DNA of 64,000 nt, taken from Propionispira arboris. GTDB taxonomy: Bacteria > Bacillota > Negativicutes > Selenomonadales > Selenomonadaceae. The position numbers and the translations under genes were made by a program. How positions within the stretch are numbered: the stretch's first letter is position 1; each line of letters starts with the position of its first letter. A model generated the notes under the pieces. It was given only the letters and a program-made list of their open reading frames with translations. It was not told the origin of the DNA and searched no databases. The stretch covers positions 186,001 to 250,000 of the forward strand of contig NZ_FNZK01000002.1 of assembly GCF_900109225.1 (NCBI RefSeq), written 5' to 3'. This document shows positions 53,984 to 61,850 of the stretch, in pieces.

Positions 53984-54313
53984 CACTTGAAATTATAGGA
54001 TAAAAGGTTTATAATTGTATAAAATTAATTTTTTTGAATAAATTTAAAATGTAAGTTTTGTTGATTTTATGTCGATATCAAGAATTCTTGTAACGCTTGA
54101 AGTATGGAACTGTTTGTTTTTGGTAAGAAAATGCATGGCAATCGATACGAAAAGAAGTGGCGAAATGGCAGATGCTTGGCAAATAAATAAAATCCGTTGG
54201 AATAAACAAAATTTACTATATCGTAAGATTTTTATAAGGCGACTAAACTGCTAATGGGTATAGTCGTCTGTTTTTGCGTTATGGGAGAATGCAAATGTTT
54301 AAAAAATATGACA
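53984..54313 (+). repeat. Dispersed tRNA-like repeat, copy E (full length)
   Basis: Contains AAAAGAAGTGGCGAAATGGC followed by AGATGC, the best match to a tRNA-Leu 5' half in the family, then AATAAACAAAATTTACTATA and a hairpin GGCGACTAAA/GTATAGTCGTC. Follows the acetyltransferase remnant as copy C follows the intact gene. Confidence 0.88.
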
Positions 54314-54324
54314 AAAAACCAAAA

Positions 54325-54375
54325 AATAAAGGGTTATCGACAGTGCTTTTTCAACAATGTCGATAACCCTTTATT
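54325..54375 (-). terminator. 18-bp stem-loop terminator
   Basis: AATAAAGGGTTATCGACA (54325-54342) and TGTCGATAACCCTTTATT (54358-54375) pair exactly. A/T-rich flanks on both sides allow termination of the minus-strand small gene at 54395-54586 and of the plus strand. Confidence 0.7.
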
Positions 54376-54394
54376 TCCCCTTTTCACCCGGATT

Positions 54395-54586
54395 TCAAAG
54401 GATCGTCAGTAAGCTTTGCTTATAAGAGAAGATGGCTAAATAGTTAATGTGGAGTACAAGTAAAGGTCTTATTACTAAATCAATATTCATATAGCAACAC
54501 ACTCCTTGGAGTAAAAAGTTAAGAACGGGTTTGATTAAAAACCAGCCTGTCATCATCAGCACAAGGTAGCCATCTCTTGTGAACAT
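54395..54586 (-). CDS. Possible holin-like type I toxin or other small membrane peptide
   Basis: A 63-residue frame starting MFTRDGYLVLMMTGWFLI, a hydrophobic segment like the start of the small holin-like toxins of Firmicutes. A minus-strand promoter TTGACA (complement of 54628-54633) and TATAAT (54607-54612) with a 15-base spacer lies just upstream, and a strong stem-loop terminator at 54325-54375 downstream. No ribosome site is visible before the ATG; an internal AAGGAG could start a 31-residue peptide. The frame may be degenerate after about residue 20. Confidence 0.42.
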   Translation of the reverse strand: MFTRDGYLVLMMTGWFLIKPVLNFLLQGVCCYMNIDLVIRPLLVLHINYLAIFSYKQSLLTIL

Positions 54587-54834
54587 TGTTATGTTTCGAC
54601 CAAACTATTATATCACATTTTTTTTGTTGTCAAGATACACTTTTGATCAAAAAGTTATTTTGTGATTTTTGTTTATTTTAGGGAAAAATATACAAAAAAT
54701 AGTTGAAATGATATAGTAAGAGTTATAATATAATGAGATAAAACATGAATTAAATGAGTTGCAGACTATAAGTAATTACTGTTGCTTTTTTGCCTGTGGC
54801 AAACTATAGATGATGTATCAGAGGAGAGTGGCGA

Positions 54835-56442
54835 ATGCTCAATTATTGGTGGGTAACACGGCCTAAACGAAAATTAAATTCAGTTCCAGATGTTTTAGCG
54901 GTCTTTGCAGAGCAATCTTTGGATCAGGTGTGGCAAGGACAGCGTGAATCACATTTATCATTGGAAGATGCTTTAGAAAGTAGTGGGCTGAAACGAGAGG
55001 GAGATAGGCGCGATCAAACTGGTGGTGGTGCCAGAACATATAAAGCATGGCTGCTAAGTTTAGGCCTTATTTTTTCTCAGCAGGAAACAAATCAACTTCG
55101 TTTGACTCTGGCCGGAGAAGCGATTATGAATGGTGCATCGCCAGTTCATATTTTAACTAACCAAGTTTTAAAATACCAATTTCCGTCCGCTTATTCTTTA
55201 GGACGTGGCGTACAGGTACATGAACGTTTTAAAATTCATCCTTTTTGGTTTTTGCTAAAACTTTTGATAGATGACAGACTTAGGTGGCTGTCACAGGAAG
55301 AAATTGCAAAAATCGTTTTAGTTGAAGCTGAAAATGAAAGTGATCAATCTTACGAACAGATTGTAAAGAGAATTTTACTGTTTAGAGAAATGGGTGATAG
55401 GTGTCTATCAAAAGATTTTTTCACATTATATAAGCCGTCAAAAGGCGATGTTAATCCAGAACATCCCTTTTCTCATTTAGAAGATACGGCCAATACAATG
55501 ATTAACTGGATGGAATATACACAGTATGTTTTTCGAGAAGATGGGAAACTGCGGGTGCTAGAAGATCGCTATGATGAAGTGAAACAGATTATTAGTAAGC
55601 GATTGCCATTTATTGATCGTCCGGGAGACCATGAGTTTTTTCAGCGAAAATATGGTTTAGATCCGGCACATCGCAAAGATACGAGAAATCTTAGTCAAAC
55701 AGAAACGGTTACGGCCGATATGATTGCTGAATATCGAGTTAAGCAGGCGTTTGTATCACTTTCGTTAAAAGAACCAATTGGCGCTATTAATGCGGCTGTG
55801 GTGGATAAAATTGCAGAATTAGCAGGGATCTCAGCAAAATTTGTTGAAGAAATTCTGCAAAAAAAATATCCGCATGGTTCGATTGGCGCTTTTATGGCTA
55901 ATTATTTTGAATTGGCATTTAATGGCCGTGAAGATTGCCGAAAATTTGAAATTGCAACGGCAGAAATTTTTAAAAATGTGTTTGGTTTTACATCGCATCA
56001 TATTGCGGGTGGTGCAAAGGAGGTGCCAGATGTTTTGTTGATTGCTGAAAATGCTGGATACCAAGCCATCATTGATACAAAAGCATACAATAGGTACGAT
56101 TTAGGGGCGACGCAGCGTGATCGTATGATTTATCATTATTTGCAGGATATTCAAACGTATAGTTCTAGTACTCTGCCGGTAGGCTTTTTTTCGTACATAG
56201 CAGGTGGATTTTCTAATAATATTGCTTCACCGCTTTGTAAAATTGTGAATGCTACTGGCGTAAACGGTTCCGCAATGCCAGTAGCGGCTTTTATTAAAAT
56301 GGCAGAGCGGCAAGGAAATAGTCCTTACACGAAAGACGAGATATGTCAGATCTTTTCTGTGAATCGAAAAATAGAACTCAGCGATTTAGATATATGCAGC
56401 TCTCTTATGGTAGCCGAAAACTCTATAAAATATGGGAAATAA
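54835..56442 (+). CDS. Type II (IIS-like) restriction endonuclease with FokI-like cleavage domain, AlwI/FokI group
   Basis: A 535-residue endonuclease. Residues 1 to about 340 form the recognition part with winged-helix-like segments (LSLEDALESSGLKREG, SQEEIAKIVLVEAENE). The C-terminal domain matches the FokI nuclease: Asp399 in KEVPDVLL, then AIIDTKAYNRYDLGATQRDR with Asp414 and Lys416 (PD-D-x-K), and PVGFFSYIAGGF near the end. It should cut outside or beside its site after dimerisation. Context with a C5 methyltransferase and Vsr confirms a restriction role. The specificity cannot be read from sequence. Confidence 0.85.
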   Translation: MLNYWWVTRPKRKLNSVPDVLAVFAEQSLDQVWQGQRESHLSLEDALESSGLKREGDRRDQTGGGARTYKAWLLSLGLIFSQQETNQLRLTLAGEAIMNGASPVHILTNQVLKYQFPSAYSLGRGVQVHERFKIHPFWFLLKLLIDDRLRWLSQEEIAKIVLVEAENESDQSYEQIVKRILLFREMGDRCLSKDFFTLYKPSKGDVNPEHPFSHLEDTANTMINWMEYTQYVFREDGKLRVLEDRYDEVKQIISKRLPFIDRPGDHEFFQRKYGLDPAHRKDTRNLSQTETVTADMIAEYRVKQAFVSLSLKEPIGAINAAVVDKIAELAGISAKFVEEILQKKYPHGSIGAFMANYFELAFNGREDCRKFEIATAEIFKNVFGFTSHHIAGGAKEVPDVLLIAENAGYQAIIDTKAYNRYDLGATQRDRMIYHYLQDIQTYSSSTLPVGFFSYIAGGFSNNIASPLCKIVNATGVNGSAMPVAAFIKMAERQGNSPYTKDEICQIFSVNRKIELSDLDICSSLMVAENSIKYGK

Positions 56443-56448
56443 CCATGA

Positions 56449-56592
56449 GAAAAAAGAAATGTAAAAAGTAGGAAATGTTTAAAGGCATTAGAACCATGGC
56501 TTACTAGCTGTAATCCAGAGATTGGTGATAAGGTAAAAGTGAGACGGGTAACGGATACTGAAATTGAATTGACGCTTCTCACATATCACTAA
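56449..56592 (+). pseudogene. C-terminal gene fragment after the endonuclease
   Basis: An open stretch of 47 codons ending EPWLTSCNPEIGDKVKVRRV and TDTEIELTLL before a TAA at 56590-56592. The pattern resembles the last strands of the protein at 57416 (VGDTIRVTWVTATSVRITL). The only ATG, at 56445, is in another frame and meets a stop after eight codons. Probably a remnant of a small DNA-binding-type protein of this locus. Confidence 0.45.
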
Positions 56593-56788
56593 AACCTGCA
56601 ATCCCGCTAACTCATAACGAGGATTCTTATACATCCAATAAAATCAGCACTTTGAGTGATTATAATACTTCAAAATGTATCGTTATGTTAAAAATACGTA
56701 ACGAGTTAGCTTTCTAGTAGTTATGCGGGTTAGAGATCACCTTGTTATGTGTTTCCGGGAATCTAGGCTAAAAGGTTGCGTGAATACT

Positions 56789-57196
56789 ATGGATAATCTT
56801 ACATCTTCCCAGCGACATAAAAATATGAAACATATAAAAAGTCAAGATACAAAGCCAGAGGTTCTTCTTCGTAAAGCTCTTTGGAATTATGGTATACGCT
56901 ATAGAAAAAACTATAAAAAGTTGCCGGGAAAACCAGATATTGTTTTGATAAAACAGAAAATCGCTATTTTTGTAGATGGCGATTTTTGGCATGGCCGTGA
57001 TATGGGGGGGATTCGTCGGCAGGTAAAAACAAATAAAGCGTATTGGCTGCCCAAAATTGAACGCAATATAGAACGAGGAAAAGAAGTCAACGATGCTTTA
57101 CTGAATGAAGGTTGGCTCGTACTTCGTTTTTGGGAAAGCGACATAAAAAAAGATCTTGCCGGGTGTGTAAAAACGATATTAAGTTATTTGGCATAG
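56789..57196 (+). CDS. vsr: Very short patch repair endonuclease
   Basis: A 135-residue Vsr protein: MDNLTSSQRHKNMKHIKSQD is the usual start, PDIVLIKQKIAIFVDGDFWH the catalytic core with its Asp residues, and NEGWLVLRFWESDI the end. Vsr nicks beside T:G mismatches caused by deamination of 5-methylcytosine, and it accompanies C5 methyltransferases. An upstream in-frame ATG at 56723 is not conserved in type. The neighbouring methyltransferase defines its target. Confidence 0.92.
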   Translation: MDNLTSSQRHKNMKHIKSQDTKPEVLLRKALWNYGIRYRKNYKKLPGKPDIVLIKQKIAIFVDGDFWHGRDMGGIRRQVKTNKAYWLPKIERNIERGKEVNDALLNEGWLVLRFWESDIKKDLAGCVKTILSYLA

Positions 57197-57305
57197 GCTG
57201 TTATTTATTAAGTAATAGGTTTGGAGATATCTTTACTTTTGTTAGTTAGGCTAACGATAAAACGTGTTGAAGTATTTACGAATAATCATAGTTGCAAAAT
57301 AAAAA

Positions 57306-57347
57306 CTCGCACTAAACCAATTTTAAAAATAAGGTTTGGTGCGGGCT
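57306..57347. terminator. Terminator between vsr and the minus-strand gene
   Basis: CGCACTAAACC and GGTTTGGTGCG pair (with one G-T) and are followed by GGCTTTTCG. Confidence 0.65.
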
Positions 57348-57415
57348 TTTCGTATTTACATATAGGGACGGGGGATAACCTCTTTTTTCAGAAAGTTTAG
57401 TGATTGTAGCATACT

Positions 57416-57781
57416 TTAGTTTGTGCATTCGAGCGTAATCCTGACGCTTGTAGCTGTGACCCAAGTGACGCGGATCGTATCTCCAACTTGAGCATGCAAT
57501 TCATCTATAAGATAATGCCCTAATAATGTTAAATCTCCGCGGCTTTCTAAATTCTTTCCATATTCATGGCATGCTCCTTGTGATCCACCAGGAAATACAT
57601 AAAAAGATTGTCCTTCAACTAGGTAATCAGGACCTGTTTTTAAAAGTTGTAATCTTCTTGCCGTAGGCATATCAATTTTTATATAGGCTTCATATGGATT
57701 GCGTTGATAGTTTGGACGATTTCCCCAGTGCACATGAACATTTTTTAATGGTGCAGTGAAATAATCATTTATTTGCGGCAT
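57416..57781 (-). CDS. Small protein of unknown function within the restriction locus
   Basis: A 121-residue protein starting MPQINDYFTAPLKNVHVHWG, beta-rich, with a strand-loop pattern at the end (VGDTIRVTWVTATSVRITLE). I do not recognise the family. The strand pattern might form a small DNA-binding pseudobarrel of the kind seen with some restriction systems. It lies on the opposite strand between vsr and the methyltransferase gene. AAAGGGAG precedes the ATG. It may be a control or accessory protein; that is inference. Confidence 0.6.
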   Translation of the reverse strand: MPQINDYFTAPLKNVHVHWGNRPNYQRNPYEAYIKIDMPTARRLQLLKTGPDYLVEGQSFYVFPGGSQGACHEYGKNLESRGDLTLLGHYLIDELHAQVGDTIRVTWVTATSVRITLECTN

Positions 57782-58307
57782 AATAGCACTCCCTTTAATA
57801 TTAAGTTCCTAAATTGTACCATATTTATTAAGAAAAGTGAATTTAACAAGATATGAAAAATTTCTTGATCATGAAATTAAAATTCTGCACAATCATTAAA
57901 AGTATGATATAATACATAATAAATCGAACGTGTATTCTCTTGTGTTACGAATTTTATGTGAATATGAAAAAAGATGATTGTAAATCAAGGTTTCATGAGA
58001 ATAGTGCAAAACCTGTTTTTGGTAGATGTTTATATAGAGAAAACAGTCCTTTGTTGAAAGCTATTTATTGCAAAAATTCATAAGTTGAATTAAGTATAGA
58101 TTTAAAATCTGTTGGAATGTATAATGTTATTTATGAAAAATAGTACGATATACGTTACTGTTATGTTTTTATCATATATGAGTTGAGGCAGAGGCGTTTC
58201 CGCTGCTTTATTTCTATTGAAATTTTTCTGAATTTATTATAATAATCACGATAAAGTGAAATAAATAAAATATGAATATTATTTAAGAAGTTGAGGAGTA
58301 TATTAGT
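57782..58307. other. AT-rich region upstream of the methyltransferase gene
   Basis: About 520 bases with no gene seen in either strand. TATAAT occurs near 57909-57914. The methyltransferase gene has a GAGGAG ribosome site at its 3' end. Confidence 0.4.
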
Positions 58308-59360
58308 ATGATTTTTAAATTAGGTGAATTATTTTGTGGACCTGGAGGAATAGCATTAGGTGCAACAAAAGCTGATATAGGATTAGATGATTTTAAAATA
58401 ATACATGAGTGGGCAAATGATTATGATAAGAGTACATGCGATACATATGTAAATAATATTTGCCGAGAACATCCCGAGTCGGTTATTTGTGGCGATGTTC
58501 GAACGTTAAATATTGAATCATTATCGCCAATAGATGCTTTGGCGTTCGGTTTTCCGTGTAATGATTTCAGTGTAGTGGGAGAGCAAAAAGGCTTTGATGG
58601 AACATTTGGTCCTTTGTATACATATGGAGTGAAAGTTCTCAAATGTTTTCAGCCACAATGGTTTTTAGCTGAAAATGTTGGCGGATTGCGTAGTGCAAAT
58701 GGGGGAGACGCATTTGATACAATACTCGCAGATTTAAGAGATGCTGGATATAGAGTTTATCCACATTTGTATAAATTTGAGGAATATGGAATTCCTCAAG
58801 CACGGCATCGTGTTATTATTATTGGCATTCGTAATGATTTACCGCATGAGTTTAAAGTTCCGAGTCCAGAAATTTATGCAAATATAGACAATTCTTGTAG
58901 AAAAGCATTAGAAGATCCACCTATTCCAGAAAATGCTTATAATAATGAAATAACAAAACAATCTAGTACGGTTATTGAACGGTTAAATCATATTTTACCA
59001 GGGCAAAATGTTTTTACAGCTGATCTTCCTGAACATCTAAAATTAAAAATTAAAGGTGCTAAAATTAGTCAGATATACAAACGACTTGATCCAGAGAAAC
59101 CTGCATATACAGTTACAGGATCTGGCGGTGGTGGAACACATATGTATCATTATGATGAACCGCGAGCATTGACAAATAGAGAACGAGCCCGCTTGCAGAC
59201 TTTTCCGGACTGGTATGAGTTTCTTGGTTCAAAAGAAGCTGTAAGAAAACAGATAGGTATGGCTGTTCCACGTTTAGGTGCTCAAATAATATTTGAAGCA
59301 GTATTGAGGACTTTTGCAGGTCTGGAGTATCCCAATATAGTTTGTAATATAAAAAAATAA
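58308..59360 (+). CDS. DNA (cytosine-5)-methyltransferase
   Basis: A 350-residue C5-methyltransferase with all main motifs: I ELFCGPGGIALGA, IV GFPCNDFSVVGEQ with the catalytic Cys84, VI AENVGG (122-124 ENV), VIII QARHR (164-168) and motif X in IGMAVPRLGAQIIFEAVL. The target-recognition region lies at about 185-290. It modifies one cytosine in the restriction site and protects host DNA from the FokI-like nuclease upstream. GAGGAG precedes ATG. Confidence 0.95.
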   Translation: MIFKLGELFCGPGGIALGATKADIGLDDFKIIHEWANDYDKSTCDTYVNNICREHPESVICGDVRTLNIESLSPIDALAFGFPCNDFSVVGEQKGFDGTFGPLYTYGVKVLKCFQPQWFLAENVGGLRSANGGDAFDTILADLRDAGYRVYPHLYKFEEYGIPQARHRVIIIGIRNDLPHEFKVPSPEIYANIDNSCRKALEDPPIPENAYNNEITKQSSTVIERLNHILPGQNVFTADLPEHLKLKIKGAKISQIYKRLDPEKPAYTVTGSGGGGTHMYHYDEPRALTNRERARLQTFPDWYEFLGSKEAVRKQIGMAVPRLGAQIIFEAVLRTFAGLEYPNIVCNIKK

Positions 59361-59491
59361 GTGGAAGCATATACAACCATTAATGATTTCGAAAAGGTAA
59401 GCGAAAAGCAAATATAGAAAAAGTAAAAATTTGACGGTTTATTCATAGATGTACAAGAAAAATAATTTCCAAAAACCATGGAATGGGTAGT

Positions 59492-59507
59492 CTTCGAATA
59501 TTCGAAG
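59492..59507. repeat. 16-bp perfect palindrome
   Basis: CTTCGAATATTCGAAG reads the same on both strands. It lies between the methyltransferase and XRE genes. Perhaps a regulator site; no promoter is clear around it. Confidence 0.45.
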
Positions 59508-59598
59508 GTGTATACTTGTTGTCGATATCTTTACGAATATGGTTTATTTTTAAAATCTTGTTAGTTATACTGATTTTGAGTAAGTGTTGCAAGAATGT

Positions 59599-59651
59599 AA
59601 AAAGACGATATAAATTAGGCAATTACAAGCCCAATCTATATCGTCTTTTTT
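59599..59651. terminator. Terminator between methyltransferase and XRE gene
   Basis: AAAAAGACGATATA (59599-59612) pairs with TATATCGTCTTTTT (59637-59650); usable from both strands. Confidence 0.85.
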
Positions 59652-59660
59652 GGTGCATTT

Positions 59661-60032
59661 TTATTTTTCAGTGGGGTAATAGTCTGCAAACGCTTTCTGT
59701 AATTGAATTTTAGCCCATATTTGAAGTTCTGGGTTTGGGTCATTTAAAAGTTTACGAGGCACATCCAATAATTGTTCAATTTCGGCATCTTTAATAATAG
59801 TTTGTGGGGATTTTGCAGGGTCTTGGACGCCAGTTAGTAACCAATCAAAAGATACATGGCAGTTTTCTACTACCGCAAATAAATATTTAAGACTAGCTTT
59901 CTTACCTCTTTCAGTACTTTTTACATAAGATACAGATAATTTCATCATATCAGCTAGTTTTTGCTGCGTTAAATTGGCATTTTTTCTTGCTTGCTGTAAG
60001 CGTTTACCTATATCTATATCGTTTGGTTCCAT
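59661..60032 (-). CDS. XRE-family helix-turn-helix regulator (1)
   Basis: A 123-residue protein. DIGKRLQQARKNANLTQQKL and KLSVSYVKSTERGKKASLKY form the helix-turn-helix in the first 65 residues; the rest is a helical region ending in QIWAKIQLQKAFADYYPTE. Relatives regulate phages, mobile elements or restriction systems. The gene faces the methyltransferase, so it might serve the restriction locus, but no shared operator is seen. Confidence 0.85.
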   Translation of the reverse strand: MEPNDIDIGKRLQQARKNANLTQQKLADMMKLSVSYVKSTERGKKASLKYLFAVVENCHVSFDWLLTGVQDPAKSPQTIIKDAEIEQLLDVPRKLLNDPNPELQIWAKIQLQKAFADYYPTEK

Positions 60033-60478
60033 AAAAACACGTCCTTTAGATGCATATTTACAACTTTTATATTGACTGGATGTATATAAGAGACTATAAT
60101 GAAGACGTAAGATAAATAGTTATAAAAATTTGCTATAGAAAAGAGGGGAAGAGATCTTATTTAAAGACTATTCGTCTTTAAATTAAATTGATTAATATTA
60201 ATATGATTTGATAGATGCTTTCTAAAATTGGTGATTGAGAAAAACCTATCAAGTGATATAAAACGAAAATCAAATTTTAAAAAAATTTAAAGTATCTTTA
60301 AACGATATTTTAGAAAAGGTTTAGCTGTCAGTATTATTAAGTCGCGTTCTATATATCTATAACTAAATCATTATATCACGAAGAAAAATTTGTTTAAATG
60401 TAAAGTACAATGTTCATTCATTTTCTAGATGCGTATTGAAAGAAAGATAAGAGAGCAGCGCGTGCATATGTTATTTAG
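60033..60478. other. Intergenic region between XRE genes
   Basis: About 445 bases of AT-rich DNA. A TCTTTA-rich stretch near 60160-60185 contains an inverted ATTTAAAGACTA/TCTTTAAATT pair, possibly an operator for regulator 1. No gene seen. Confidence 0.35.
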
Positions 60479-60706
60479 TTATCTTCGTTTTTTAATATCA
60501 CTTATACCAACCAGATAGTCGAGAGAAACATCAAAATAATCTGCAATCGCTGCAACTGTATCGAGAGTTGGTATCCGGTCACCTAATTCCCAACGACTTA
60601 CAGTTTGCTTTGTAACTTCAAATTCAGTAGCAAGTTGTGTGGTTGTCATCTTTTTATCTTGTCGTAACTGTCTTAAGCGTTGGCAAAAAATTTCTTTTTT
60701 AAACAT
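60479..60706 (-). CDS. XRE-family helix-turn-helix regulator (2)
   Basis: A 75-residue single-domain regulator: LRQLRQDKKMTTTQLATEFE, VTKQTVSRWELGDRIPTLDT. Almost nothing lies outside the DNA-binding domain, so it works as a small dimeric repressor. Two palindromes TCACC-5-GGTGA lie just upstream (60725-60739 and 60760-60774) and probably form its own operator. Confidence 0.88.
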   Translation of the reverse strand: MFKKEIFCQRLRQLRQDKKMTTTQLATEFEVTKQTVSRWELGDRIPTLDTVAAIADYFDVSLDYLVGISDIKKRR

Positions 60707-60724
60707 ATAAAAATCTCCTTAACG

Positions 60725-60774
60725 TCACCATTTAGGTGATTTATAATAAGGATATAAAGTCACCTAATCGGTGA
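60725..60774. promoter_or_regulatory. Twin operators of XRE regulator 2
   Basis: TCACCATTTAGGTGA (60725-60739) and TCACCTAATCGGTGA (60760-60774) share TCACC-5-GGTGA arms, centre to centre 35 bases. Between them is a TATAAT-like stretch, so binding would cover the promoter. Confidence 0.8.
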
Positions 60775-60999
60775 TGAATGAAAACTTAATATGATATTAA
60801 AATCAAAGCAAGTTACTGGAGACCATGTTTTTAGCAATATAAATTAAAGCACATTTCTATTATGTGAGGAAGAAAGTTAAATTTGTTTGTATTAAATTAT
60901 TATAACATGGTCTAACTTGACGAAAAATAGAAAAGGATAATTCTATTTTTCGTCAAGTGGTAGTAGTGGCTGTCAAGAGCCATATGATTTTTACAAAGG

Positions 61000-61320
61000 C
61001 TATTTTTTATCAGAGTTATTAACTTTGATAACGGTATCAACTATTTCTCGTTTGTCAGGTGACAGGTTTTTGATTTTTTGTAAAAGGGTAATATCATCTT
61101 CAGATATTTCTAGATGTGAAGGTCTGGATTTTATTTCATCAAGTCCTAAAAGGTAATCTGTCGTGACCATAAAATAATCAGCTATTTTTTTCAATGTCTC
61201 AGTATCGATACTGCGCTTGCCAGTTTCCCATTGAGATACTGTATTCTGTGCAACATTAAAGATCAGACTAAATTCCTTTTGACTTATCTTTTTTTCTTTT
61301 CGTAATTCAGTTAGACGCAT
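61000..61320 (-). CDS. XRE-family helix-turn-helix regulator (3)
   Basis: A 106-residue regulator: RLTELRKEKKISQKEFSLIF, VAQNTVSQWETGKRSIDTET, ADYFMVTTDYLLGLDEIK in the first 65 residues, and a 40-residue acidic tail (EDDITLLQKIKNLSPDKREI). Upstream, ATATCTC-5-GAGATAT (61429-61447) and two weaker copies near 61347 and 61389 look like its operators. Confidence 0.87.
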   Translation of the reverse strand: MRLTELRKEKKISQKEFSLIFNVAQNTVSQWETGKRSIDTETLKKIADYFMVTTDYLLGLDEIKSRPSHLEISEDDITLLQKIKNLSPDKREIVDTVIKVNNSDKK

Positions 61321-61346
61321 CTAAAATCACCCTTCCAATATTTTGA

Positions 61347-61447
61347 TTATCTCAAAAAGCGATATAAAATGAAAGGAAATAGATGCTTATATCTCAAAAT
61401 GAGTTGACAAGTAAACGAAAAAGTAATAATATCTCATTGAGAGATAT
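61347..61447. promoter_or_regulatory. Operator cluster of XRE regulator 3
   Basis: ATATCTC-ATTGA-GAGATAT (61429-61447) is a perfect palindrome. ATATCTCAAAATGAG near 61389-61405 and TATCTCAAAAAGCGATAT at about 61347 are related half-matched copies, all with TCTCA/TGAGA-type arms. They lie between the divergent regulators 3 and 4. Confidence 0.65.
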
Positions 61448-61547
61448 TATAGAAAGGCAAAAGATGGAGAGACCGTTAAAAAAATTAGATTGAAAAAAAT
61501 TAGCTGAATGTGGATATAAGGAAAATTAAAACATCGAGGTGAGGAAC

Positions 61548-61757
61548 GTGATACGGGACTTGGTACTTTATATCAAACAGGAACGTATAGCACAAAATCT
61601 TACCATGAACGAATTGGCTTTGAAAAGCAGTGTCAGTCAAAAGCATATATCCAATATTGAAAATGAAAAAGTGATACCAACGATTGAAACATTAGAAAAG
61701 CTGGCTAAGGCATTAGGCTTTGAGATTGCCCTGCAGGTAAAAGTCCGCAAATCGTAA
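61548..61757 (+). CDS. XRE-family helix-turn-helix regulator (4)
   Basis: A 69-residue single-domain regulator: YIKQERIAQNLTMNELALKS, SVSQKHISNIENEKVIPTIE, followed by LEKLAKALGFEIALQV. The GTG at 61548 has GAGGTGAGG just upstream; GTG 61539 is the alternative. It lies 93 bases before the PTS gene start in the same direction, so it could govern the PTS operon or merely be cotranscribed with it. Confidence 0.83.
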   Translation: MIRDLVLYIKQERIAQNLTMNELALKSSVSQKHISNIENEKVIPTIETLEKLAKALGFEIALQVKVRKS

Positions 61758-61850
61758 ATTTAAGTCGGAAAATTCTGTTAATAAAAGGAGGTGGTGTGGA
61801 ATTCAGGGATGTTTGAGAGTTTGGAAAATCAACGGAAGGAGGTGAATAAC

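Noticed and set aside
49658-54254. Conserved plus-strand peptide of about 60 residues in copies C and E of the repeat (starting MSISRILVT)
   Set aside because: The part KRSGEMADA is what a tRNA 5' half gives in this frame, there is no ribosome site, and copy A lacks the region. RNA structure is a better explanation than protein.
53984-54313. A functional tRNA-Leu gene in the repeat
   Set aside because: Only the D-arm and part of the anticodon side match; no variable arm, T-arm or acceptor 3' strand can be found.
59661-61757. A prophage
   Set aside because: Only small regulators are present; there is no integrase, terminase, capsid or lysis gene nearby and the PTS operon follows directly.
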